Part shown: in pieces, positions 10,766 to 21,158 of the stretch | How the letters are laid out: the number at the start of each line of letters is the position of its first letter | Position numbering within the stretch: position 1 is the stretch's first letter | Notes under the pieces: generated by a model | What the model saw: the letters and a program-made list of their open reading frames with translations, nothing else | Databases searched by the model: none | What the model was told of the DNA's origin: nothing | Assembly (NCBI GenBank): GCA_000697335.1 | Contig: JNEM01014716.1 | Coordinates: 1 to 28,347, forward strand | Length of the DNA: 28,347 nt | Direction: 5' to 3' | Source of the DNA: Conidiobolus incongruus B7586 | Taxonomy: Eukaryota; Entomophthoromycota; Entomophthoromycetes; Entomophthorales; Conidiobolaceae | Position numbers and translations under genes: made by a program

Positions 10766-13660
10766 TAATTATGATTTATATGATTTATATGATTTTTTGA
10801 AATTAAACTTAAGTTTCCAATTGTTTAATAATCTTTTGAATATTAAATAAATTCATAATATTTTCATACATAAAATAGAGTTTTTTTATATACACTATCA
10901 AATATTAACATAACCCAATATTTATTATATTATATTAACATTAGCCCATATTATGGTTAAATCTTTATTGCTTTTAATTTGAAAAAGTTAATTTTATAAT
11001 ACTATAAATCTAATTAAAATAGTCAATAATTATAAATGATTTAATAGTGTTAAATTATAACCAAATGTATACGTTATATAATAAAAGTATTTAACATTTG
11101 ATTATTTTCAATAACCCATTTTAAACTATATATTAAAACTTTGAAACAAATTCAATTATTGATCTACATCATTAATGGCTAGATAATATTTTGTCTGGAA
11201 ACTTCATATCTAATAATGACATATGAAATAAATTTTTGAATTAGTTGCTATAATTTGAATTAATTTTTAAAATAAGAGTTTATTTACTTTAAAAAATAAT
11301 GATATAATAAATTATTTTAAGTATAAGAAATAAAATATTATTGATTTTTTTTTGATTTAATATAAAACCTTTTAGATTTAATAACAAAGAGTTATAACTT
11401 AATTCTATAAAATATGTGTAATTAATTTTTGAAAAAAGATATTGATTTTTTTTATTTTTTTATTTCACAATAAATATTTTTATAGTATTAATATTATCAA
11501 AAAAACAAAAATATGAAAATTATTAAATATCTATGTTTTAAGAAAGGATTTATAATGAAATATTATAATAATAATTTCTTTCAAAATTCAAATAATATCA
11601 AATACTGAAATTAATATAATATGATATTCTGTAAAATTTCAAAATTACTATAAAGTATCATTTTTGTTATATTTAATCAATATTATCTTAGTATGATTGG
11701 TTGGTATCATTGAAAGCCTAAAACTAAAGGATGTATATAATGAATAGTAAGGAAAAAGCTACAAGGAATATTATAATTATCTTTTAAACTTAAAAATTAA
11801 TTATTATTATTAGACTTGATAATTAAATTTATCAAATTAAATCAAATATTCAAATTACAGAAGCTTGAAAGGAACTGTTGAAGACTTTATTAAGTTAATA
11901 TTGGTGGAATTACAATATACTGAGAATATTTGAATATTAAATTCCAAATTTGCCAATGTTAAAAATATGAACAATATTAGACTAATATTGACTGTAATAT
12001 TTGAAATAATTTCAAAGTGCTCATAATTTGTTATAAACCCATTTGATTTGGCAAATGATATCTTTAATTATATTTTCATATTGGAATTGAAAACTTATAT
12101 TCAATTAAAATATGATTGGCAATTTCTTATATCGCTAACCAAATACTCTACACATTGTAATTGCACTTTAAAAATTTAATTTTTGATGTTAAAAGTGTAA
12201 TTATTTGATTGTTGTTTGTGTATAAGATAAAAACAGCCAAATCATAATGATTTAAATATATATTGTATTTTAGTTTAGTAAAGTTTATTAGTAGACAAAT
12301 TATAATTTGAGAATCAATAAGTGGTTTTTGATATTAATTTGATAATTTAATTAAATTTAATTTATAGTAATAGTAAATGAAACCTTCTATATAATTTTAT
12401 ATACATCTCTCAAATAAAAGTAACGATCATGTATTTAACATATTTCATTTTCAAACTAACGTATTTATTCTTATAATTCAATTTTATCATTTAATATTTA
12501 TCAAATTTCTTTATTGTTACAAAAATAACAAATCAAATTAATTGGAATGTGACATACTATGCATAAATGTTGATCAAATTAATTTTCTGATTGAACTATT
12601 TAATTATATTCTGTTCACAAATCCTAATTAAACAATTCAAAATTCAAGTTGATTCTATTTATATTATAGAAAAAATATCGTACTGAGTTCCATTGAATCA
12701 GTTAAAATGAATATTTAATTTAAAAATATGATAGAATCGTTTATTAAATAACCTTGAAATTGATGAATATCTATATATAAATTGTATCAATTGTTCAATT
12801 TTAGTCAAGAATTTCAAACAAATTCTCAACATATCTAGTTAATTTTCCATATTTTTTCAAATTTAATATAATTTGGAATAATTTATCAAAAATAATGAGG
12901 TACTTGATAATTAATGTAATTAAGTTTACAATTGATATGTTACACATAATACAAATTTAACAAATAATTTAAACGAATTGGTAAATAATTAGCACAATGG
13001 ATCTAGTTTGAGATAAAATAATCTATAGGATATTGATGATACCTCATTTTTGTCATGGATTAAAATTAAATTGAGGTAATGGTACACTTACATATATTAA
13101 TTAATCTTGCTAAATTAAAATCAATTAGAATCAATGATAAATGAATATACTATTAATCAAATAATTACTATTCTATTTAAATAGAAATTATAATAAAATA
13201 TTTTGATTATAATATTAAAATTCAATAATTTGGAAAATAATTATTTAATAAAAAATTATTAACTTAGTTTCTAAGTAGAATGAAATATTTTAATTTCAGA
13301 TTTTTCAAATATTTTATAAATTTCCAAAAATATAAATATATATAAAATAAATAAGAGAAAATAAGGTTTAATATAAATATTTATATGTATTTTGATATAT
13401 AATTTTTTGTTTTGTTTAATTAAGCTTAAACCAGATATTAACTATTAAAAATCTTTTATTTTAGTATAATTAAAATATAAGCCTAAATTTTTTAAGTTAT
13501 AAAAATTTATAAAGTATTCTTAAAATTAATATTTTTTTTAAGTTGATATTTTATTGCTAAAGAAATTATATGAAATTTAATGATAATATTGAATTATAAA
13601 TATATGGTAAAATATATTCAGAAATATCTTTATCTTTTAGTTAAGAATTTAATATTATAT
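10766..13660. other. AT-rich spacer
   Basis: Nearly 2.9 kb with no supportable gene on either strand, no family fragment and no repeat that I could relate to another part of the window. Confidence 0.6.
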
Positions 13661-13970
13661 GTCACATATCTATCCAATTAATCCATATATATTTACCTTT
13701 TATATCAGTTTACCCATAATTTACCTCTTATCCTACTTTTCCTTAAATTGATCCATTCTCATCCCAATATAAAGGAGAAAATACAACAAAGATCTATTTA
13801 CCTACCTATCTATCTGTCTATTCATTCATCAACCTACCCAATTACCTAGCTATAACACTAAGTCTCTATCAAAGATTTCCAATAAAACTCCATAACTATA
13901 TTCTAATCCTATTACTTACCAATAAACTAACTTAATTCAATACAATTATCCTAGTTTCCAGCACTAGGAT
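13661..13970. other. C-rich, strand-asymmetric tract
   Basis: About 310 bp with C far in excess of G on the + strand: by hand count 72 C against 14 G in 13681-13980. It contains degenerate tetranucleotide-like runs of CTAC/CTAT/TATC near 13795-13850. There is no open frame. The flanks are extremely AT-rich, so the edges are sharp. It ends in the perfect hairpin at 13945-13973. Possibilities include a decayed minisatellite, a small mobile unit with a terminal hairpin, or a transcribed non-coding segment. Confidence 0.5.
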
Positions 13971-13973
13971 AAT
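13945..13973. repeat. 11-bp perfect inverted repeat, 7-base loop
   Basis: The arms ATTATCCTAGT (13945-13955) and ACTAGGATAAT (13963-13973) are exact reverse complements around TTCCAGC. It closes the C-rich tract exactly where composition drops to near-pure AT. As RNA it would form a stable stem-loop and could act as a terminator or element end. No U-rich tail or Helitron-type CTRR end follows. Confidence 0.65.
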
Positions 13974-14673
13974 ACATTATATTTTAATATTAAATATATA
14001 ATTATATTTTATATTTATAATTTAAAATCAATTTAAATAATTAAAATATATAGTTAATATGCTATTAATTTATTTTATTTTAATTAAAACTAATATAATT
14101 ATATATAAAACCAAATAAGATTTAATTAAAAATAATAATTAAAAAATTATTAAAATTTATGAATTATTAAATTATTTATATAATATTTTATCAAATATAT
14201 AAATTATTTATAATTAGTAATAAAACTAATATAATTTAAAAAATTCTTAATTTATTATTTCTATAATAAGTTGATATATTAATAAATTATAATTTTTTTT
14301 ATGATTTGTAAATAAGTTAATATAAATATATTGATTTCTATATCAAATACTATTAATAAAAATATTATTAATAGGTGTAGTTTTGATATTAAAAACAATG
14401 ATAATAAGCAAAAAAAATAATAAAAAAATGGAAATAAATGAAACATATTTATTTATTAAATCAAAGCTTTTTATTTCATTGAATTTAATTTAATAATATT
14501 AATATTTTCGTAATTTAAGATTATATAAATATATATCAAAATATATAAATGGATTTTAAAAACTAATCTTTTAATATAAACTATATTATTAGGATAATCT
14601 TTTTTATAAATTCAAATTAATATTTTATTTATAAATAATGATTTATAATTATAATAATTTATTACCATTAGAT
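13974..14673. other. Extremely AT-rich spacer
   Basis: About 700 bp of nearly pure A/T. Lines 14041-14280 contain 15 G/C in 240 bases, about 6%. Nothing coding is visible. It ends at the Tn5 mosaic-end sequence. Confidence 0.65.
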
Positions 14674-14692
14674 CTGTCTCTTATACACATCT
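14674..14692. other. Tn5 mosaic end (Nextera adapter) embedded in the sequence
   Basis: Exact match to CTGTCTCTTATACACATCT, the 19-bp mosaic end attached by Tn5 transposase during Nextera library preparation. A chance exact match in 28 kb is vanishingly unlikely. The known continuations of the adapter do not follow on either side. It is best read as untrimmed adapter that became part of a contig or a gap-filling join, not as biology. Confidence 0.93.
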
Positions 14693-15030
14693 ATATACAT
14701 ATTTGAATAAATAAATTGATAATTATCTCCTTATATTAATAATATATTCTTTATATTATTTAAATATAATTAATATATTATAAAACTCTATCATTTATAA
14801 ATCCATAGATTTCAAGATAATATAAATTTATATTAAAATTATTATTGGAAGTCACTCTTTCAAATAAAAAAGATTGTGTTAGAATTGATAATGAAATAAA
14901 TGGTAAAAATAAGTATCAAACTAAAAAGAGTCTTTATTACCCTTCAATAAAAATCTATATTTATATTATAGTAAATGTAGCTAAAATACTAGCTGAATCT
15001 GTTAATAAGAACCTGCATTATTTTATGACT

Positions 15031-15050
15031 TATATATATATATATATATA
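15031..15050. repeat. (TA)n microsatellite
   Basis: Twenty bases of uninterrupted TA repeat. Confidence 0.9.
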
Positions 15051-15354
15051 ATGAGATATTTTAATATTTAATTTATATTTCAAAATAATATAAAAATTAA
15101 ATAAAACTAAATTTTAATAATTAATTTATAATATATTATTATTAAGAAAATATATTCATAAATTTATAATTACCAATTTTATTGGTGAATTGCTTATAAT
15201 ATTACAAAAATGTATATTAAATTAAAAGGTCAATAACTTATCAAATTCAAAAAAGCTATTTGGGCAGTTGGAATTTCAAAGTTATATAATCCGAAATACC
15301 TAAGCTAAAAGGTTAATAATGTTATTTATAGAGCATATTGAATATATAGTTAAA

Positions 15355-15381
15355 ATTTTTCATATTGCAAATATGAAAAAT
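15355..15381. repeat. 12-bp perfect inverted repeat, 3-base loop
   Basis: ATTTTTCATATT (15355-15366) and AATATGAAAAAT (15370-15381) pair perfectly around GCA. It is mostly A/T, so chance cannot be excluded. Confidence 0.6.
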
Positions 15382-16106
15382 CTTTATTTTGATCTTAAAT
15401 AAATGAATTAAATTATAAAATTTAAAAAATTTGAAAAATTTTAAATTTTCAATATATAAAAAAAATTTTAAAATCTAGTTAATTTACTGATTAACACCAG
15501 ATTTGGACATTCAGATTGATTTCAAGCATTTCGAATTCTAAGTCATATTAAATTTTTTAATGCAAAATGCATTACTAAATACCCCTGACATTAATATCTT
15601 AAATCTTATATTACGAAAATTGGTTATTTATTTTTTTTTCGTGACAATTAACAAACGGGCCGTTAATCTTGTTAAAAAGCGGTGGATCATTTATAAAATC
15701 CGGAAATTTTATTAAAAAATAGGGATTATATTTCCCACTCAATACAGGATTTTCTTTCCAAATATATATTCTTAAATTCAGTTCAATATAAGAAGTATTT
15801 TTAATTTGAAAGTATAATTTATATTAGTTTAACATTACACAAATAATAGTTTAAAAGGTTTCAAATTATATATGAAAAGTAAAATTTTCAAAATTGGTAG
15901 TCAAAATTTTGACATTTTTAGTTATTTCAACTACCTAAATAATCTAAAAATTTTGATATACATATATATGTATATAATAAGTGTAACTAATAATTTGATT
16001 GCTAGTAGTATTAGCTAAATCTGTAATATATTATTTTGTTATAATTATAATGCGTATTTCAACTATTTGCCAATTTACTTGTGAATCATCTAAGTCATTG
16101 TAAATT

Positions 16107-17030
16107 GATAACAGGAATCGAAATATAGCTGCTCACTTAAAAGGTCAAAATTCATTAATAGCTCTCAAATTCTAAACATACCATCGAGTAGCAGTCAAAT
16201 TTCTAATTAAAGCTTAACTTAGAGAATGTAGAATTGTACCAATTAAACGTGGAAAAGCAACCAAAAGGAGTTTGAAAGAAGTACATATTAACTCTATTAA
16301 ATCATATATTGAAGATAATATTTCAATCACCTTGAATAAAATCCGTAAAAAGTTAGAAGTGGAATATGGGATATCATCTGCAAATAGTACTATTAATATT
16401 GCAATAGGTGAATTAAATTACTCAATCAAAAGGCTTACTTGTGAACGAATAAAGAAGAACTCACCTGAGGTAATCCAATGACCAATTGACTATGCCCACC
16501 GTTTACTTAAATGTATCACTGAACCAAACCCAGAAAATATACTTTTTGTTGATGAAGCTGGATTACAAGTTAGTATGCGAGCTAAAACATGAAGAGCATA
16601 TAAAGGACCAAAGACTATTGATATTGTAGATCGAATTAAGCTTAAAAATATCTCTTTAGCAGCAGCTATTAGTAGGTCAGAACCAATATTATTTAAGTAT
16701 CAATACTTTTCATAGGAAAAAGCATCATTTTTAATTTATTTATGACCTTGGTGAATATCTCAAAAGCCAAAATATTGTTAATGAAATTATAATAATGAAT
16801 AATGTAGGTTTTTGTAAATATGAAGACACTAAACATTTAATTGAGGGTTATAATTATATTTTAGATTTTATCCCAAGTTATTCACTTTTTATTAAATGTT
16901 ATTGAAAATGTATTCACTCAATTGAAGAATATTTTAAGAACTTTAATGTGCAACACTAGAGAAGAGTTATAGGAGTAATAATTTTCGAATTAGAAAATAT
17001 TGTTAAGAATTATGTACATTGTAACAAGTA
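16107..17030 (+). pseudogene. Dead IS630/Tc1/mariner-type transposase
   Basis: A relic of a DNA-transposon transposase. A helix-turn-helix-like N-terminal part (IAAHLKGQNS.., about 16125-16250) leads into an open stretch 16272-16481 with ITLNKIRKKLEVEYGIS, the usual second DNA-binding region of this family. The same frame then reads through TGA at 16479 into ENILFVDEAGLQVSMRAK, where D (codon 16551) is the first catalytic aspartate. Further stops occur at 16590 (TGA) and 16713 (TAG). After a frameshift before about 16780 the relic resumes with IIMNNVGF, where the second aspartate has become N (codon 16798), and then SIEEYF, holding the catalytic glutamate (16924). Two of the stops look like single changes from CGA or GGA. 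Weak candidate terminal repeats are 15839-15854 and 17132-17148. It has no intact frame and is inactive. Similar transposases are common in fungi and microsporidia. Confidence 0.8.
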
Positions 17031-17351
17031 AATATGAAATTTGATACTATTGATGAAAGAGAACAAATTGATGTGAAATATTAAACTAATTTTATGTAAT
17101 CCAATTAAAATACGAAGTATGATCATTCCAATTAAACTAATTATTTGTATTTCAAAACTAGAAGATAAAAAAACTGCAAAATAGCTGTAATATTAGTCAC
17201 TAATTTTATTTAATAAAATAGAACTGATTCAACATTGAAAATTTTATTAAAAGTTAATTAAATAGAATAAAATAATATATTTTAAAATTAGTTCTTGAAT
17301 AAAAATTAAAAATACAAAATTAATTTTATGGTATTATATAATTGTCTTTCC
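17031..17351. other. Short spacer between transposon relic and decayed copy 4
   Basis: AT-rich and without genes. The word at 17132-17148 may be the right end of the transposon. Confidence 0.5.
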
Positions 17352-17360
17352 TATATAAAT
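17352..17360 (+). promoter_or_regulatory. TATA-like element of the decayed 17444 copy
   Basis: TATATAAAT, 92 bases before the former ATG at 17444, the same arrangement as in the intact paralogues. Confidence 0.45.
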
Positions 17361-17443
17361 AGATTGCGAAAATCTTGTTAGAAAAAAAGTTAGTAACAGA
17401 TATTTATTATCAAAACTGATCATAATTCACAATTTTTAAACAG

Positions 17444-18669
17444 ATGAATAACTTTATAAGTAATATTTTCTTATTTGTCGCAACAATTGGTAGTATCATT
17501 GTCTAATAGGATTGGAATAATTTATCAAGATATTTGTAAATACACTGATAGTACGTATTGTGGTACTGATACCAATTCCTGCATTATAGCTTATTCATCC
17601 AATATAACTACCCAAAACGGACTACTGGGAATCCTTAGTATTGAAGATTGTGATGAAAAATATGAAATAAGAGAAATTGATTCTTACTCATAATACTGCA
17701 AGGCTTCTGGAAAGTAGTCTTGCGATAAGGATCACGTGAATTAGATAAACTGGCCAAAGACGACTAACGAGATACTTTAGAGGAGTTATATTAAAATATC
17801 AAGATGTAGGGCTTGACCCTGATCGAAGTGATCGTCCAACAAATGCCTGTCCAGTAACTATTTTATAGCGTGGTTGATCCTTTGCCAGTGTGTTGAAACT
17901 CTAACTTCTGTTATAGTCTTGAATTTTCTATTGTACAAGGATTGTTCCTAATATTTGTAAGTGGGTTAAATCCGGAACCTTGACGGACGGTTATATTTGA
18001 AAGGCGAGCAGATCTCCCGGTCCGCGACAATACTTTTCCAACATATGGGTACATTCCTCACTGATTCAATTCTAATGTCGTCCAATTTCGCTCCCACGTA
18101 GAGAAAGATTTCAAACTGAGAAATGATAGATATGAAGAATATAAAAAAGAATGTCTTTATATATTATCTGCGTCAAGTAAAGCTTGGTTCCAGGAAACGT
18201 AGGGTGTGAATATCCACGATATTGCATGCATGGGATATGCCGAATTCCATGCCTTTACTTATGGTTTAGATCCTGAAATCTGAAAAATCGTTGAGAAAGC
18301 AGAGAGGAACATCGCTGATAGGTTTTTTGGAGAAATACCAAAATCCAAGAAAATATTACTGTGAGTGCAGTTTGTGATGCTGTTAACAAAGGAGGATGTA
18401 TTAGCATGTGGGAAAATCTATTTCAAGAGAAGGATAGCACATTTTTGAACATTCTTATGTCTATTAAAAATTACAATTCAACTACCTGGTTATATGCTTA
18501 AGGAATTGATATTGAGCTTTTACACAACGTGATAGAAATCAAGGAAATGGAGCTTCAAGCAAGGGTTATTGATGACGTTCATTATCACCATATTTCTCCT
18601 GAAGCACTTTCTGGTCCCTTTGTCAAGCATAAACCAGGATTACTTGGAGGTTTTCCTAAATCTCAGTAA
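17444..18669 (+). pseudogene. Decayed copy of the secreted family (copy 4), split by an LTR-like insertion
   Basis: A family member broken at several points and further divided by a 333-bp repeat. The former start at 17444 heads a hydrophobic leader (MNNFISNIFLFVATIGSIIV). Next come counterparts of PQDIYKY, GTDTNSCI (near 17560-17590) and the DCDEKY word (near 17647). The sequence stops matching after the NT codons of LVLPRNT at 17697 and resumes at about 18035 with the TYGYIP counterpart of PMCGYVP. It continues through YEEYKKECL (18140), SSKAW, VNIHDIACMGYAEF (18205-18245), TYGLDPEI, NKGGCISMW (18380-18410), TWLYA (18485), and HYHHISPEA into GLLGGFPKSQ with a TAA at 18667-18669. Its C-terminal half resembles the 23803 and 26361 copies in the IVEK.ER block. 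Confidence 0.82.
17697..18029 (+). mobile_element. LTR-like repeat, copy 2 (fossil solo terminal repeat)
   Basis: A 333-bp insertion inside the decayed family copy. Aligning the paralogues shows exactly where the gene stops and resumes, so the insertion is defined independently of the repeat itself. The flanks carry a short direct repeat, AATACT at 17692-17697 and 18029-18034. If canonical TG...CA ends are imposed, this becomes a 4-base duplication, ATAC. The block is related to 3992-4307 on the other strand. It has TG/CA ends and a central TATA-like word (near 17858), fitting a solo LTR. There is no internal coding region here. It is younger than the gene copy it interrupts, and moderately old judging by its divergence from copy 1. 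Confidence 0.6.
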
Positions 18670-19796
18670 GAATTACAATCTGGAAGATATAAATAGTTTT
18701 GGTCAAATTAGTAAATTAATCAAAAGCGATTCCAATTATGGATAATTTGTCATATATTGTTGAAAATTTCCTAATATTAATCACTTATTATGAATAAATT
18801 GAACTTGAGAATAATAGATAGATTTATTCTGTTTATATAAGTAAAATATCAATGAAATATTAAACTATACACCTATTAATGTAAATCCATTATATTTACT
18901 TCCAATTATTAAATTTAGTAATTAAATAAACAATATAATTTTAAATTTTTAAAATATTTAATGCTATTTAACAAATATTTAATAGAAATATCAATTGAAT
19001 AATATTTAAATATATGCAGAATTAACTAAATTATTATCAATTTAAATTTTTCCATATGTTAATTGTATGATACAACTTTCTAGAAACTTTCTATAAAATT
19101 ATTTATAATACTTTGAGAAATTTTGGTTTAATTTCCGATAGGTTTTGATAATTATAATATAATAAGAATTGGAGAGGTTTGGGACTTAGTAAAAATGTGA
19201 ATTTGAGGAACATTTAGGAATTTAGTTGAGAAAAGGAGGATAGATCTTGTAGGTTAATAATAATTTGTTAAACATTAAATATTTCTATTATATTTTTAAT
19301 TTTTTTATATCTAAAATAATAGTTTGATTATTAAATAGTCATCGAAATGATATGTTGATATATTCTATATCTAAATTGTCTGTAAACAATCCTCTTGAAT
19401 ATAATATTGATTACTTTATTAAATAAGGAAATTATGACAAGGATAGAATCTGTTCAAAGACTAGAATACCTTGTAATTAGGTTTCTGAGATAGTTTTGGA
19501 GCGAAGTATTAACAAGTACCAAATAACTTGTGTCTTTTCTTAAAATTATTTTATTAAGTAACTTGAATTTTTTTCAAATTTGATAAATTTCAATTATAAA
19601 TATAAAGATTCTTATTAATGTGTTTATCGATGTGTATCAATAATTCATATATAATCTATTGTTGCTATGTTTTGCGTATTAAGATATTTTTAAAATGAAT
19701 TGTCATATCCTTCAACAACCTGTCAAGCTCACTATTAAAGAAATTTTATTTTCCACTATCACCAATAAAAATATTTGGATGTTTTCAGTCCAATTG
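18670..19796. other. AT-rich spacer with a G-rich tract
   Basis: No gene. Within it, 19141-19260 is strongly G over C on the + strand (about 32 G against 3 C by hand count), the opposite skew to 13661-13970. No homology between the two tracts is evident by eye. Confidence 0.5.
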
Positions 19797-19905
19797 TCAC
19801 AAAATCTCGCCCCTTTTATTTTGGTAAAACGGAAAATGTACAAATCGGAACTAAAAGCAAAGTTAATGAGACCTGTATGGTGAGCATATCTTGTCAACGG
19901 CCCTA
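19780..19905 (+). promoter_or_regulatory. Upstream block shared with the gene at 1780
   Basis: Counterpart of 1306-1435. The 26-base core at 19797-19822 and the CAAATCGG word at 19841-19848 lie about 450 bases before the ATG at 20247. The short overlapping open stretches in this area, on both strands, have no recognisable motif and are best taken as flank. Confidence 0.5.
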
Positions 19906-20166
19906 TTATTTGCTTTGATATGAAAATTTCCCTTATATACTGTGAACTTATTACCGTTAAACAGTGTATATTTCAATATTATCAATATGCACTGAATATT
20001 TTACTATATTTTATATCACTGAAATATTATTATTTTCAATTATTCAAAAACAATTGGATTATTTGTTTTTTAATTGTATCTCAAACTGTGAGTTATTATT
20101 TGATATTTACAATTCGGCAAATGGTAACCACTTTATATTTCGAATAAAATGATAATAAATTGACTG

Positions 20167-20175
20167 TATATAAAT
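20167..20175 (+). promoter_or_regulatory. TATA-like element of the 20247 gene
   Basis: TATATAAAT, 80 bases before the ATG. Confidence 0.55.
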
Positions 20176-20246
20176 AATCTAGTTGAATCATAAGAGATTT
20201 TAATTGAATAATAATTCGAATTCTTTAACATATTATATCATTTATT

Positions 20247-21158
20247 ATGATTAAATTTGTTGCATTCAATATACTTGCTTTATTTTTTTGTGCCCTAGCA
20301 ATATTAATTATCAACTCCAATGGTTGGATTGGACCAATTCCCCAAAATATTTACAATTATGATTATGGTGGATACTGGGGAAGGAATGAAAATTCATGTA
20401 TTGTAGCTGATACTTCAATTTTTAGTGTACAAAGCTCTTTTACTGGAATTCCAAGTATCCAGAACTGCAATGGAAAATACCAAATCAACGGTAAAAAACT
20501 GGTCCTTCCCCGGAATACAATCCCTATTTGCACTTACACTCCTATTTTGTATCATTTTACTGCCAGAATGTATCGATGGGTTACAAAAGTAGGCCTTATC
20601 TTAGGTATTGATGCTTATGAAGAATATAAAAAGCAATGCTTACAAGAATTGTCGGTATCTAGTAAAGCTCGCTTCAAGGAAATGTACGGTGTGAATGTCC
20701 ACGACACTGCATGTATGAGATATGCCGAATTCCTCACTGTGACCTATGGGTTAGATCCAGAAATTAAATCAATTGCTGATGAAGTCGAAAAGAGTATCTC
20801 TGAGAATCTTAAATGGCGAGATAGTAGAATCCAAGCTAATATTATTCTAAGTACAGTTTGTATTGGTGTTAACAAAGGAGGATGTATTAGCATGTGGGAA
20901 CATTTATTTCAAGAGAAGGATAATTCATATTTGAATGTACTTGGATTTAACATCAGTCAAACTCCAACTACTTGGTTATATGCTGATGGTGTCGATATTG
21001 AACTTTTACATAATGCTATCGAAATCATGGGAATGGATCTTCAAACTAAAGTTGTCGATAATATTTACTATTATCATATTTCACCTAATGCGCCCTCTAA
21101 TCCTTTTGTCAAATATAAACCAGGTTTAGTTGGAGGGTTTCATAAATCTGAATATTAA
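20247..21158 (+). CDS. Secreted seven-cysteine family protein, copy 5 (intact)
   Basis: Intact single exon of 303 codons. The signal peptide is strongly hydrophobic (residues 1-24, ending IINS). The mature part begins NGWIGPIPQN. It differs from its siblings in having GRNENSCIVADTS where they have GTDTNSC, and in losing the GN.TY sequon (GIDAYEEY instead). It keeps QNCNGKY, LVLPRNTIPICTY, YKKQCLQELSVSSKARF, CMRYAEF, IQANII, NKGGCISMW, TWLYADGVDI, IMGMDLQTK and YHISPNAP, with all seven mature cysteines. It ends GGFHKSEY. Bases 20992-21136 are identical to 24533-24677 of the next gene, synonymous positions included. AATAAA lies at 21232-21237, 74 bases past the stop. Function unknown. Confidence 0.88.
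   Translation: MIKFVAFNILALFFCALAILIINSNGWIGPIPQNIYNYDYGGYWGRNENSCIVADTSIFSVQSSFTGIPSIQNCNGKYQINGKKLVLPRNTIPICTYTPILYHFTARMYRWVTKVGLILGIDAYEEYKKQCLQELSVSSKARFKEMYGVNVHDTACMRYAEFLTVTYGLDPEIKSIADEVEKSISENLKWRDSRIQANIILSTVCIGVNKGGCISMWEHLFQEKDNSYLNVLGFNISQTPTTWLYADGVDIELLHNAIEIMGMDLQTKVVDNIYYYHISPNAPSNPFVKYKPGLVGGFHKSEY

Larger units (their letters stand above)
14693..16106. other. AT-rich spacer, possibly including the transposon's left flank
   Basis: No supportable gene. The 68-codon open stretch at 14845-15051 ends in an AT microsatellite and has no recognisable motif. The segment 15640-15750 has a few GC-rich words (CGGGCCG, GCGGTGG, ATCCGG) without a relation I could establish. A 16-base word at 15839-15854 resembles, inverted, 17132-17148 and might be a terminal repeat of the transposon that follows. 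Confidence 0.5.

Noticed and set aside
14845-15051. Plus-strand open stretch of 68 codons
   Set aside because: Begins at a non-ATG codon, ends in a TA microsatellite, has no recognisable domain, and lies next to the suspected artificial join.
19695-20152. Several overlapping short open stretches before copy 5
   Set aside because: Different frames and strands are open over the same DNA. The segment matches upstream flank of copy 1, where no such frame exists.
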